Positions 12,163-23,800 of a DNA stretch of 64,000 bases are shown here, one piece after another. Source of the DNA: Polytrichum commune (taxonomy: Eukaryota > Streptophyta > Polytrichopsida > Polytrichales > Polytrichaceae); NCBI GenBank assembly GCA_950295325.1, contig OX485808.1:38339180-38403179 (forward strand), read 5' to 3'. Position 1 is the first letter of the stretch. Every line of letters starts with the position of its first letter. Below the pieces are notes generated by a model that did no database searches, was not told where the DNA came from, and saw nothing but the letters and a program-made list of their open reading frames with translations. Both the position numbers and the translations under genes were made by a program.

Positions 12163-12815
12163 TCGATCTCATTCGACCTCATCCTTTTCTAGCTCCCAGA
12201 TCTGATGGAGAATTTAAGCAAGTTATCAAGTAGTTCTGGAGCTCTCTCATAAGTGCTTTATTTAACCTCGACACGCTTTCAGCAACATGATGTTACTCAG
12301 CTGATGAGATGTGTTCATGGGCCCGGCAATAGGTTCAAGAATTAAAGGCTCCAGATGCTATGTCTGGGTTAGTTACAGATGAACCGGTTGAAGTTGAAGA
12401 GTTTAGGAGGATTATTGATCGTTTCAGAGGAATCTATAGAAGAATATACCTCTTCAACCGGTTGATGTCAACATGTAACCTGTTGGATTTAGAATCGCTA
12501 GGATCTTGACTGACTATGCCCAAAAACTTCCCGGGCGATGCTCTGGATGTTGGAATCCCAGTGCTTCAAATTGAATATGAAGTCAGGGCGGTTGGACACA
12601 ACTCATGAACTGAGTAATGTTATGTATCGTCCGGTAGAACAAAGAATATACGATAATTATAAGGTTGCTAAAAGCGTTTAGGAGTGAACTAAGTAAGTGC
12701 TTCCAAGAGAGCTGCAAAACTCTGTGTCGGTGCATCGGCGAAAGTAGCAATTGATAACTTCATCAAATTCTCCATCAATTCTTTGAGAATAGGATGAGGT
12801 CAGATGAGATAGGAC
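12163..12815. repeat. Long imperfect foldback (~650 bp)
   Basis: The left arm (TCGATCTCATTCGACCTCATCC onward) is complementary to the right arm (near 12,793-12,815). The pairing includes TGGAGAATTTAAGCAAGTTATC against GATAACTTCATCAAATTCTCC. Inner blocks also pair: ATGTTACTCAGCTGATGAG (near 12,288) against CTCATGAACTGAGTAATGTT (near 12,603), and GAACCGGTTGAAG (12,380) against CTTCAACCGGTT (12,452). A short inner block near 12,510-12,545 resembles the reverse complement of the repeat near 17,325-17,360. No coding capacity. It could be a foldback transposon or two inverted copies of one element. Confidence 0.6.
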
Positions 12816-15800
12816 CTATGTTAGTATTGTAAGCCCATTCATACCAACAAAATCTCACTAAGACTGCTATGAAACCTTTGATGTCAATTTTGGGGTCAAA
12901 TAGTCCCAAAAAAACTCATTTTCATGAGCTATAGAATAGTACACTTTATTTTCACCTTCCCAATGGATCGATTAATGCAGACAACATGAGTCCTTAATCA
13001 TCTACGTTCATATATATTGTGCAATTTCAAACTACCGTTTTGTATGAGAAGGCCCCCCCCAAATTAGGCTTGGGGTTCATGGCATCTAAGTAAATTCTTT
13101 CATCGTGGATGAAGGGGGCTCTAGTGAAAACTAGCACCCCACACAATGAGGGCTAATGCATGTTAGCGAAACTCCGTTGCATTATTTTGAGGTTTTTGAT
13201 GCCATTTTCGGAGTCAAATCATATGGAAAATAACCCATTTCAAAGCTGCAAAATAGCATGTTGCAATTCACCCTCCTAGGGAATGAGTTTACGTAGACAC
13301 CGCAAATCCTTGCCCCCCTTTCCCCCCTCCCCCGAATTCGGCCCTAAAAGGAGAGGGAATTATCGCATACGAACATACATCTGATCCATACAAACATAAG
13401 ACCTTGACGCCCTATAAGTTCTTGGCCAATTCACTTCAAATGACTTGAACTAGACTAGTTCAAGGACTTTCGAACTAATTCCGGTGTCAAATCAACCAAA
13501 AATAATAACCTTCGGGCTGCACACTCATTCAAGGCTTTTACGTTGAATGAATGAGAGGTAACGCTTGTTATGTGACAATTTTCTCTCTCCACGGTGAAAG
13601 CGTTTAGGGTTAACCTTAAGCTAATAGCTTGTACATTCACACATTTACCGGGAGCCCGATCGGCGGTGGTATCATATCTTCTTTCAGTTCTTGATGGAAC
13701 TTGTAGCCGACCTTCTTGAAGGCCTACGTAGTAAGTAAAGGAGCGGGGACAAAGAAATGGGACACATGATGCATGAGGTACATGTAAGGCATGGGAGATC
13801 ATAACAAGTTTTATTAGGACCAATAGGAATACGACACGTGGCAAGCGTATTGGAAAGAAGAAAAGAAGTTGGGGTTTTGAATCGAACCAAAACATTGACC
13901 TACATTAAGATAAGGTAGAACAATGGAAAATGGTAATGATCATTACCGGTGCATTGGACTGGGAGTAGAATGATTCTTCTGTGGATCCGAAATGGTTTGT
14001 GTTGAAGTGGTGGTTCGAAAAGGATGCAGTGCTTGGTCGATAGGTCCCGTTTCACACCGCTTGGGATCATTTCTGAGTGTCATTGAGTTAACTATTTTGT
14101 GTGTGTTTGTATGCAAAGTAGGATATTTTGCTGCTCGATGTAGGGAGACTCTATTGTACAAGTAGGGGGGTTGACTTACTTGCCTCCTTGGGAAAATGTA
14201 ACTAATTGTTCACAAGGAATGAAATTACGAAACAACTTGCATTTCGTATCACTTCCTCTACATCTCTGAAAAATATTGCACAAATTTCAAGCCACTCTTT
14301 CTGGACAAATGAGCTCATTTTCACTGTTTTATTGTATTTCTACCTTATGTGGGTCATACATGGTCACTCTTCTTAATTGGACACCCACATTTGATGGCAA
14401 GACTTGTAGTTAACAACAAGCAATGAAAAGACACATGTCATGATGGCATCAATAGACGAGGTAACTAATCTAGTTTCAATTGTTCACAAGATAGGGAAGG
14501 CTATTGTGATCATTTGAAGAGTGGGAGCATCTTCATTTTAACCTCCTATGCTTGTTCTTGATACGAACTTTGAAAAAAAGACTTGAAACGACAATCCTCG
14601 TGGTTCACAATTGCTAACTGGATGGAATGATTCTTGATCTGTTCCAATTGGTTTAAATTGGATGTGGAGTTGGTAATGCCCACAATAGGGCCACACACCT
14701 ACCTCATATGAAAATTTTAACTGGGTGTCGTGTGTGATTCTAAGAAAACCTAGTTGTGAGTTGGAATAAGAAAAGAAAAGAAAAAGAAACGTCGATGAAC
14801 ATGCATCGACGTGAATGTGAGCCCATTTTCCTTATTTTGATCATAGTAAACCACAATGGAAGAGGTGCATTGCCTTCCTTTCAGAGGGCATGCCCATTAC
14901 AACTAGTGTGTTGGTGTTGGGGGGTGACAAGATGGGTGCTTGGGATTTAGAATGGGGTTGTAAATGGTGTTTGTTGGTTGTTTAGCTTTTTGTATATGAG
15001 ATTAGGCATGTGAGGTATTTTATAGCATTTTGATGTATGGATTTCATTAAGTTTTTGAGGATGGAAGTGAGAATGTCCAAGTTGGTTAGTTTCTCTATTG
15101 ATTTTCCATGTGGCTCTTTTCACTCCCACCATGATTGTTATTATGGGATTTACTTTCGATCCTATAATACATTGAAAGCAGAAGTTATATGAGAATGTCT
15201 AGTATCATGGTCAATATGGTTTAAGGTAGAGGGTGCTAAAACCAACACCCCATCCAAAACCAACACCTATAAACGCCTCCCAATTGCCAACACTCTACAA
15301 CCTTGAACCGTACCCAACGGTGTAGGAGTGTCTGGGTCTACGGAGTGACGGTTTTAGGTGCCATTAGTGGTGCCACCTCATAGTGGCCTCCACTACCTCC
15401 ATGTAGGGTAGGTAACGGGCTTCACTCTATCTTCGGGTTGGTTCAAGGTGGGTTTAGGGTGGCTCGTCAATGCCTATTCTAGCCATTCTATTCACAACGC
15501 CAAGGAGGTAGGCCCACAAAGCACAAAAGGGTCATTTCCCAAGATGCAAGGGGGTTAGTTCCCAGGATGCTAGGTGATGGTTTTGCAAGCAAACCGGGTG
15601 GGATCATGGAGGTAGCCGTGTGGATTTGCGTACCATTACTACTTGGACTTTGATATAGTTTGGGTCTAGTACCCAACTTTGTTGTGTTGGTTCTAGGCAA
15701 TTAAGGTGGGGGTCCTCATCATATGTGAGGTTGCTATACACGGGGCCTATGGATTGCTTTAAGAAAGCTAGTAGTTTTGACTTTGAATATTCATCAAATA

Positions 15801-16790
15801 TTCAATTGAGACTAAAAATATTTTTTCTTTCTTGATACCTATGTTTAGTCCAAAGGCTAATATATATATATAATATCTCAACCACATAGCCATATGTATG
15901 TGCAATAGCTTAAAGTGTAGGTTTAAGCACCCTCTACCTTAGTGGTTATGGCGGTAGGCATCAGTCCTATGTTCGGGGAAAACCGATGGCTAGTTCATTA
16001 TCAACCGATGGATTTCCCCTCATGGCCGGTCCAAATTTCCAACCATCGGATGGCAATCCGACTGTAATTTCAATCCTCCGGCAATTAGCCAATGACTAGA
16101 AAATGTCCCGGAAATGTAGCCTATTCTTCTTGCGAGTTATTGGATTTCAGCTGGAAGCATCCAGAGTGCTATTTGTCTGGGGCATCTGATGATGTACTTG
16201 AGGAAGTACTCTAAACCTTGAACTTTTTGAATTATGCGACCTTTCCATGACCAAATCCAATTGTTTCTATGAAGAATTGGAGGACCCTTGGCCTTCAAGC
16301 GGTGAAGGCATTGCTAGGTTCAATTCCTGTCAAGGATATTAACTCTTCAAATTTAAAGTTTTGAACATGCCTTTCTTTTCACTTATTCAAGATTTTGTAC
16401 TAAGAAATGATTTCTAATAACTTTTCATACATTTTTTAAACAATTAGTGCCGATATGAATTCCATTTAATCGGATATTGGCCAATGAAAATACGAAAATA
16501 TAGGCAATTGGCCGATTGATTTTACAAAAGACCGGCTCTTGCCGATGTAAATTGGAAAAAATCCGACCCTTCGTAGCAACTACCGGCAATTAGCCACTAA
16601 GGCTTCAAAAACTTCCCGAACTCTGCATCAGTCCTGATCGGCTCACTTCGCCGTAGATTCGATCGCTGCTGTTGGAATAAGTGAATGTTTTGTTGTGACT
16701 ACGTGGTAGATTGGAGGAGGAGCTAAGAGCGGAGAGGAAGAGGGAGGAGTGGATAGGATCCCACTGTTGCATCAGGGAGAACTCTCATTA
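12816..16790. other. Gene-free stretch
   Basis: I found no credible gene. One 140-codon open frame on the - strand (13,455-13,890) has no recognisable domain and no splice context, so it is left unannotated. The motif CCGGCAATTAGCC appears near 16,077 and 16,581, among other GGCCAAT-type words. An internal segment, 15,231-15,370, resembles 11,340-11,380 (AACACCCCATCCAAA). Confidence 0.45.
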
Positions 16791-16793
16791 AAC

Positions 16794-17110
16794 TTACATT
16801 TCGCTATTTTTCATTTTAGATCGCGATTGGAACATACTCAGAGATGCTTCAGCCTCTTGAGGGTCGTCATCCTCTTGAAGGTTTTCATTGGTAGCTCCAT
16901 CGTCAAGGAGATCCATCTCTTCCACGACAAGATTTGGTAGAGTATTGAATGCAAGAGAACCTCGAGACTTAGAATAAACACCCCTTGCTTTTTCTTTTTC
17001 GCCTTTTTCTCTGGACACAATTCTTCATCGTGGTTGTCAGCTACAAAATTTGGTTGGCTATCCTGCTTCTAGCATGCTTTTTGCATTTTCGTGGTGGCTC
17101 CTCGTCAAAA
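16794..17110 (-). pseudogene. Fragment of an unrecognised nuclear-type protein
   Basis: Read on the - strand, this encodes an acidic, protein-like segment: GVYSKSRGSLAFNTLPNLV, then EEMDLLDDG and ENLQEDDDPQEAEASL. Immediately upstream, in a different frame, is DNHDEELCPEKKAKKKKQG, a lysine-rich stretch like a nuclear localisation signal. Joining the two needs a frameshift or a small intron, so the gene looks broken. No start codon or family could be assigned. It lies downstream of the duplicated segment at 17,110-18,180 and may belong to the same former gene. Confidence 0.4.
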
Positions 17111-18180
17111 ATGCTTTAAGAATTGGTTCTCGAATTTGTGCCTCCTCAAGCTCCACTGGCAGTTGATAATGTCAAGAGAACGAGGCTGCAATGCCGGATC
17201 TTGTCCTGAATCATTCTTTGCATGACCATTAGAAAATTGGAACATTAGTTGGATGTCAATCCTATTTAGTTGCAGTTTCGTGAGCACCTAAGCTGAAGAA
17301 TCAGGAGCTCTGCCCTATATAAGGGACAGCGTCCTGGGAGATTTTTGGGCATAAGTTGTCGAAATACCCGTGTTTCCAAATCCGATCAGCTACATGTTGT
17401 GATCCTTTGGTTTTTATTTACGAGTTTGGAGTACATACCACATACTCTTTAAAAGATCGGTAACCCTCACGAAGTCTTGAATTTCAATTGGTTATTTTTT
17501 CAAACTCCAATTCGTAACTAGAGGTCGGTTCTCCTGGTGATCAATTTTCTGCTATCAATCTGTCTTGCATTACCCAACACCCAGACTCGGTCAAATGTAA
17601 TACTCTACGTATACTACTGCATTAAGGCCAGACGCACACGGATGGGCGGACACAAGTAATGTAAGACCTGGTTCTCGAATTTCTGCCTCCCCAAGCTCCA
17701 CTGGTAAACGACAATGTTACGAGGCCGAGACTTCAATGCTGGAACTTGTCCTGAATCACTCTTTGCATGACCATTAGAAAGCTGGAATAATATCTGGATG
17801 TCAGACAAATTATGGTGCAATCTATGAGAAGCCAAAGCTGAAGACTCATGAGCTGTACCAAGTATACGGGACAACATCCGGGGAGATTTCCAAGTTCAAC
17901 CAGTTGCATGCTGGGGTCCTTGGGTTGTTCTCTCTGAGTTTGGAGTACATTCCATATATTCCTGTCAAAGGATTGGTAACCCTCAAGAAGTCTTGAATTT
18001 CGATCCGTTATTTCTCAAACTCTGATTTGTGACCAGGAATCGGTTCTCCACGCAATCAATTTCCCGCAATCACTCTGTCGCGGATTTACTAGCACCCAGA
18101 CTTGGTGAAAATTGTAATCTTCTGTGTATACCCTGCATTAAGACCAGAGGTGGACATACAGATGAGTGGATAGATATCAT
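17110..18180 (-). pseudogene. Tandemly duplicated fragment of an unrecognised coding sequence
   Basis: Two copies, offset 545 bp (GGTTCTCGAATTT at 17,125 and 17,670), align over about 500 bp. On the - strand both encode the same peptide pattern: DIQ-(I/L)-(L/M)-FQ-(L/F)-SNGHAK-(S/N)-DSGQ, followed by QWSL-R-(R/Q)-x-KFENQ. Substitutions between copies leave the frame open here while flanking DNA diverges. This suggests that the region once was a conserved exon. Flanking shared blocks (TTTGGAGTACAT, GTAACCCTCAnGAAGTCTTG) are non-coding. I do not recognise the family. Confidence 0.5.
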
Positions 18181-18640
18181 TTCTTCACACCAATTCTTCA
18201 ATGATGGCTTAGAATGACATAAATGAGCTCGAGTTTCCAAGATTCAGTCCTACCTTGGATTCTAAGAGTTAATGGTTAATCCGCTAACCTTGATTGATGT
18301 TTAACAAAATGCCCACATTTCTACTATAGCTGATAGGATTGCTCCGCAACAAATCATTCCATGAAGCAACTTCTCAACAATATGTTCTTGTTACGAAGAG
18401 GACTCCAATTCCACTAAATCTTATGTTTTTGAGTACTTTAGTATCAACCTGCACCTTGATATTTCATTTGCGCTAAGATTTTTCACAAACATTTCTTTTA
18501 CCAACGGCGTCCAAGACCTAGAACAACCCCCAAGCTTACCACGCGAGGTGTGAATTTTCATTGGTACTTTCTACCTGATCATGTTTGCAGGAGGTCCGAC
18601 AACTCCACACGATGACCAAGTATGCTCTTGACACATCACA
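18181..18640. other. Unassigned spacer before the LINE
   Basis: No exon or repeat recognised. This may be the degraded 5' part of the retrotransposon that follows. Confidence 0.4.
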
Positions 18641-19055
18641 AATGGTTCATATATTCATGATCTCAAAAATCAGATGAAAGACCTTGGCTCCCAAGAGCAA
18701 CTTTCATTTCCTAAGAATATGGCTTGCATAATTCCATGTGGAGAAGATAAAGAAGCCACAAGAGTATTGGGGGTCATTGAGCGAAAGGATTTGGCGAAAG
18801 GAATCCCAGGAAGAACTAGTACACGGTTGAATGGCTCATCTTCACACATAAAAAAATGCGGATTCCAAGGCTGGCATTCCATTGGATAACAATCCATCCA
18901 TGCATTTCTCTTTTGATTTCGAGTTTATTATGGAAATGAACAAATACATGCTTAAAGGTTTGGCTTCCGCTTTTGGAGTAGATATGCAACAACCGGAGAG
19001 GATCTGATGGGCTATTCGAAAACAACTATATGAGAAAATTTGACTTGAGCATAAT

Positions 19056-19559
19056 ATGCTCGACATATCTCTCCATAAATTCATGAAGAATTTTCAAACG
19101 ACCATTGATGAGCTTCAAGGAAAATATGTCACACTTGTAAACGGGAATGCAATAGGTGGTTATTTCACAGTTAGCGTAAAATTTGGAAAATTTTGGCCAG
19201 AGCTTAAGTCTCTTTTTGCAAGTCATACAACTTTAAACGAAGCCTTTCATAACACTAAACTCTTGCAAAATCCACTTTCTTTGGAAATCTTGGACATGAA
19301 GAAGGGAGTCACACTCAAAGAGGATAAATTAATTGAGCTCACCACCTTGCTTTCTACAGAAAACAACAATCTACAAGGCATTACACAAACTCTAGAACAA
19401 CGCTTGAAATTGATGGAACAAAGGCGTAAGATTCACGAAAAAACATTTACCCCGGCAACAATGCATATGATCGGTACACTTCATATCCATCTGAATGAAT
19501 TAGACTCCCACATCTCTAATTTTGAATCATCCCTGACAATAGCTAGGTATCCTGCCTGA
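19056..19559 (+). CDS. LINE ORF1-like coiled-coil fragment
   Basis: An open frame of 167 codons, rich in Leu, Glu and Lys. It has heptad-like segments (DKLIELTTLLSTENNNLQG, LEQRLKLMEQRRKIHEKT) typical of the coiled coil in non-LTR ORF1 proteins. It precedes the endonuclease and reverse transcriptase remnants on the same strand. Upstream, LKGLASAFGVDMQQPE reads in the same frame after a stop, so the N-terminus is broken. I saw no zinc knuckle. The assignment rests on position and composition only. Confidence 0.45.
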   Translation: MLDISLHKFMKNFQTTIDELQGKYVTLVNGNAIGGYFTVSVKFGKFWPELKSLFASHTTLNEAFHNTKLLQNPLSLEILDMKKGVTLKEDKLIELTTLLSTENNNLQGITQTLEQRLKLMEQRRKIHEKTFTPATMHMIGTLHIHLNELDSHISNFESSLTIARYPA

Positions 19560-20367
19560 CACTTCTCACATGTCCAAGCTTGAAAGGGACATAATTGTAC
19601 TCCAAGACCATTTAGAAACCCATCAAAAAGAGGGTACTACATGGACATCTAAACTCTAAGACAATGGCCAAGCATATTCTTTTCATGATCCAACAACATA
19701 ATATGTACATGAGATATTAGAAAGGAAAAACGGAGTTGATATTTAATATTGATTAATATGGAAGAAAGTGAGCATGAGGACACTCTCCAATTCACCCCCA
19801 TGATTCTTACAACACTCGTTTGGCAGGATTTCACATATTTTAGAAGCATGGAGGGTTGGAAAATTCAATCTAGCTAGACCCCACCCAATTATTTTCAAAT
19901 GCATCAACTGGGAGACAAAAATTAATTACTTGAGAGACCGCAAGAAAATCACAAGCACACAAATCAGACTTGATGAGGATAGAACAACAATTCAACATAC
20001 ATTATTTAATGGAAAAAGGGAAAAAATGAAAGAGCTTTGGAAGTCGGGGAAAACAACCAATATTATACAGGGAGAAATTGTGGTACTTGAGGAGGGATCA
20101 AAAAACTAGTCATGCAGCATGATGCACAAACCAAATTAATTGAAGCCATATCAAGGGACAAATCTCAACCTCACAATTTGTGTCCCATTTCATGTGTTTC
20201 TTGGAACTGTAGAGGTTATTCTATGCATAACAATAATCTAATAGCAAGTTTTTTTCCAACTACAAATCTAGTTCCTATTCCATCAAGTTTCTACTTAGTT
20301 GTACACAAGGGTCTCACATCTCCCCTCTTTTCACACGGACACTCATATATGGATTAGGATCCACAAT

Positions 20368-20369
<2 letters not shown>

Positions 20370-20402
<33 letters not shown>

Positions 20403-20425
20403 ATATATATATATATATATATATA
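20370..20425 (+). repeat. (CT)n(TA)n microsatellite in the LINE
   Basis: About 14 CT units are followed by about 12 TA units. The tract interrupts the endonuclease-coding part of the LINE and shifts its frame. Confidence 0.95.
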
Positions 20426-20641
20426 GGTATATGGTACTTTCCACCCTCTTGCTTCAGAAGCTATACATCTATAAATACAAATCCTTACACTCTTCTTTTT
20501 ACCGAGTTTGTTTATTATCAATCTTTAGGGGAGGTTTTTCTAGTAGGTGGTTTTGATGCTTGAACTAGCTCTCACCAAGGACAAGTCCTCCATCTTGACA
20601 ACAATGGCATCAACCTCCTAGAGGTTCCTAGACCCCACCGG

Positions 20642-21070
20642 TTGAGAGAGTCCGATGACATTCGTCATTACAATGCATTTGGTCAATTACTAATAGAAAA
20701 TCTATCCTCCTCCAGTTATGTGATTCTTAATGGAGTAGATAAGCAATGTCAATATCCCACTTGTTTCTCTAGTATGGGTGGGGCTAGTGTAGTTGACTAT
20801 CTCATAGGTGATCCCAACTCCCTTCGCAATTCTATCTCCAAATTCTCCATGGGTAATAAACAACACGATTCAAACCACTTCCCTCTCTTCTTCACAATAG
20901 GCAATAGTGTAGGTTCAAGGCCTCTAGCCCTATCTAGTCAAGGTCAAGTTCTCCATCCCAATCCTAAGAAGGCAACTAATATGTTCTCAATATCAAACAC
21001 GAACTCGCTTATGTGCAAGGCGAGACCAACACCTCATTGGACAACCACGCTCAAGCATGGTCGTGCTTGA
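20642..21070 (+). pseudogene. LINE endonuclease C-terminal fragment
   Basis: This 142-codon frame carries the end of an apurinic-type (APE-like) endonuclease domain. The order is a NAFGQLL helix, VILNG strand, CFSSMGGASVVDYLIG, and SNHFPLFF near the catalytic Ser/His (SDH-type) motif, where the usual Asp is Asn. It would nick target DNA for target-primed reverse transcription if intact. Downstream frames toward the polymerase contain stops. Confidence 0.75.
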
Positions 21071-21468
21071 TACTATGTGCAACTCAACCAATCTTCTCTT
21101 AAGAAAAACTAGGTGGCAAACAATGTGGTAGATTGTCCAACACATGGTTTGATAATGATTGTTGAGAGGCATGGCAAAACTTCCATATGGTGTTAAACTC
21201 TAGTCATTTAGACAATATGTGTATGATGGCTTTCATAAAGTACCGCATGATGATCTAGCACAAGAAACACTCTCACCTAGTGCTTAAACAAAGGATATAC
21301 ATCTCCTACTCAAAATTTGACCCAAAATTATTTTGGAAAGGCTTTGAAGTAAAAGATGATTCAACCCTCCCATTTATGCCACAAGAAGCACTAGATTATT
21401 GCACAAAACTAAACACCTCAGGTCAAAGTATCAATGATCACTTTGTTCCAACCATTCACCTTTTTAAA

Positions 21469-22030
21469 GAGCGGGGAATATGGGCCCATATGAAAGACCT
21501 AGCAAACCATAAGGCCGGGGATATCCATGGGTTCAAGCCTACGCTTCTAGAATGGGTTGCAAATGACCTATGTGAACCAATCACAAAGCTATTTAATATG
21601 GTGGCTAGAGAGGGTTTCCCGGCCTCAACACTATCCAACCATCCAACTTCATGATGTTTTTACAAAGGGAGGAATATGGACCCATATGAAAGACCTAGCA
21701 AACCAGAAGGTTGGGGATATCCATGGGTTAAAAAACTATGCTTCTAGAATGGATTGCAAATGACCTATGTGAACCAATCACAAAGCTATTTAATATGGTG
21801 GCTAGAGAGGGTTTCCCGGCCTCAACACTATCCAACCATCCAACTTCATGATGTTTTTACAAAGGGAGGAATATGGACCCATATGAAAGACCTAGCAAAC
21901 CAGAAGGTTGGGGATATCCATGGGTTAAAAAACTATGCTTCTAGAATGGATTGCAAATGACTTATGTGAACCAATCACAAAGCTATTTAATTTGGTGGCT
22001 AGAGAGGGTTTCTCGGCCTCATGCACTATC
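21469..22030 (+). repeat. 197-bp tandem duplication inside the LINE
   Basis: The segment containing GACCTAGCAAACCAGAAGG through AACTTCATGATGTTTTTACA recurs with a period of 197 bp. The two later units are identical over a full period. An older diverged unit precedes them, starting near 21,469. Because 197 is not a multiple of three, the duplication breaks the polymerase frame. The near-perfect identity says that the last duplication is recent relative to the decay of the rest. Confidence 0.9.
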
Positions 22031-23015
22031 AACATCATTCAAATGATCTTCAAATCTGGTGATAGACGCTCCGTAGGGAATTATAGGACCATAATGCTAG
22101 GAACAATCTTTGGCATGCTTTGTGGCTTTGTTTTAGAAAAATAATTGGTCGATGGACATGATTGAAAGGGGTTAGGGCGAGAGGACAAGCGGGTTTCAAG
22201 AAAGGTGGATCTAGTTTGGCCCACATGCTTACACTACGTACTTTAATTACACAAGAGATATTTGCAAGCTAATGTCTCTATTATTGCTTTGTTGATTTCA
22301 AAAAAAAAATTGACACATGCCCATGTGACAAGCTTTGGGAACGCCTCCAAAGATTCGGGGTACCACCTCATTTACAACAAGCTGTAAAAAAAAAAAACCA
22401 TGTACATTGTAGTCTATGCAAAGGTTCAGATAAATGCTGACACAAATGGTGAAGGAATGTCCGATATTGGTGTTAAAGAAGGATATCACCTCTCCCCCAC
22501 ACTATTCGGCATGTACATGATGAACTTCTAACATATTTAGATGAGATCGACGGGGATTCTCCATGCTTATTTAACATGCCATTCTTCTTTATGTTGACAA
22601 AGTTGTTCTACTCTCTAGATCAAGCACATGCCTATAAAGACTTTTGAACAAAATATTTGAGTTCTGCACTTCTTCTAGCCTTGAAGGCAATCTAGCTAAG
22701 ATTAAAATCATGATATTTAGCCGCAACCAAAGGAAATTAAACCAAGAGGTATTTTACCGGGACAAGGACCAAATTGAGATCACCCATGAATACAAATACC
22801 TTGAGATTGATTTTTATTCACATGGTTACTTTGAGCCATCTAGTAAAAGGCAAGGAATCATGGGTTTGAGAGCCTTGATGAGAACTTTAAGGAAAGAAGC
22901 AGTAGTTGTCATCACATGCTGGGAACTCAAATCTCACCTATTCAAGGCTTTAGTGCTTCCTACTTTCATGTATTGCACCAAAATTTGGGGAGGTGACTTG
23001 AAAAACTCTCATTAG
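21935..23015 (+). pseudogene. LINE reverse transcriptase fragment with mutated active site
   Basis: Palm and finger motifs are visible: NYRTIML, then GFKKGGSS-LAHMLTLR (from AGGACAAGCGGGTTTCAAG, near 22,177), then LSPTLFGMYM. The catalytic YxDD box reads YVDK at 22,590-22,601. Thumb segments (EITHEYKYLEIDFYSHG) follow in a separate open frame from 22,644. Loss of the second catalytic Asp plus frame breaks rule out activity. Confidence 0.8.
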
Positions 23016-23033
23016 AAAGTCTTTGAGAAGGGC

Positions 23034-23760
23034 ATGAAGATGCATATGATGTCTCACATCAAAGTGCGTTCTTTGACTACCTATCATACCTTACTGGCTG
23101 AATTTAAAGAACTTCCCATAAAATTAAATGCTCTCAAGCTTACTATGGGCTTTCCTCAACAACTCGCCCACCTATCCACCTCTTGGCTAGTCAGTAAAGC
23201 AACCTCACTATCCCAACACCTTCTGAACAAGGATTTAACACTTGGTACAAATCGACAACCATGTGGAAGACATCATGGGGTTTATCTCATTGGGAAATCC
23301 ATAACAACCCAACCACATCAAAAACAACATATGTTGATATCAAGGAGGTTTTTCTTCCAAGAGAGTGGAACTCTTTCCATCTCTAGGAAGAAACTAGATT
23401 ACCTCCATCTCAAGGATTTTTTGAAATACAAATGTGAATTATACTTGAAGCAACCATTGACTCCACCACAACGCAAGATTATTGTTGCCTATTGCACCTC
23501 GAACCACAAACTTGCCATTGAAATTGGATGTGGATGGTTATCCCTATCTCTAGAGATACTAGACTATGTCACTTTTGCTCCAATTATGCAATTGAAAATG
23601 GGGCACATTTCATGTTGGAATGTCCCTTATACAACCCATTAGAGATAAGTTTCTATCACTATTTGAAAACAAAGTTCCAAGGAGCCTCAAATATTTCTTT
23701 CAATTAGAGCAACAAGTTAACATTAGTCTCTATCTCAAGGAGGCTACCGCACTTCGCCAC
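23034..23760 (+). pseudogene. LINE ORF2 C-terminal region with zinc knuckle
   Basis: A frame from 23,034 to 23,642 encodes a basic region. A second frame near 23,550-23,650 encodes CHFCSNYAIENGAHFMLECP followed by LYNPL, the C-x2-C...H-x4-C knuckle at the end of many non-LTR ORF2 proteins. One frameshift separates the two. Angiosperm L1 elements more often end with a zf-RVT domain or RNase H, so this variant is informative about the clade. Confidence 0.65.
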
Positions 23761-23800
23761 TCTAGAGAATTAACTGGTTTGAAACCATCCTAATGTACTT

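Larger units (their letters stand above)
18640..23800 (+). mobile_element. Decayed LINE (non-LTR retrotransposon)
   Basis: Blocks appear in LINE order on the + strand. A coiled-coil-like ORF1 candidate (19,056-19,559) comes first. Then come the endonuclease start CVSWNCRG (near 20,190), the endonuclease tail (NAFGQLLIENL, VILNG, CFSSMGGASVVDYL, SNHFPLFF; 20,642-20,910) and the reverse transcriptase region (SGDRRSVGNYRTIML near 22,050, then a thumb segment NLAKIKIMIFSRNQRK near 22,690). Last is a C-terminal zinc-knuckle motif, CHFCSNYAIENGAHFMLECP, near 23,560-23,620. Many stops and frameshifts break the frames. The YxDD box reads YVDK, so the element is dead. The end merges into an AT-rich tail near 23,800. 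Confidence 0.85.

Noticed and set aside
13455-13890. 146-codon open frame on the - strand
   Set aside because: No ATG at the frame start, no domain, no splice partner; length is within what chance can give here.
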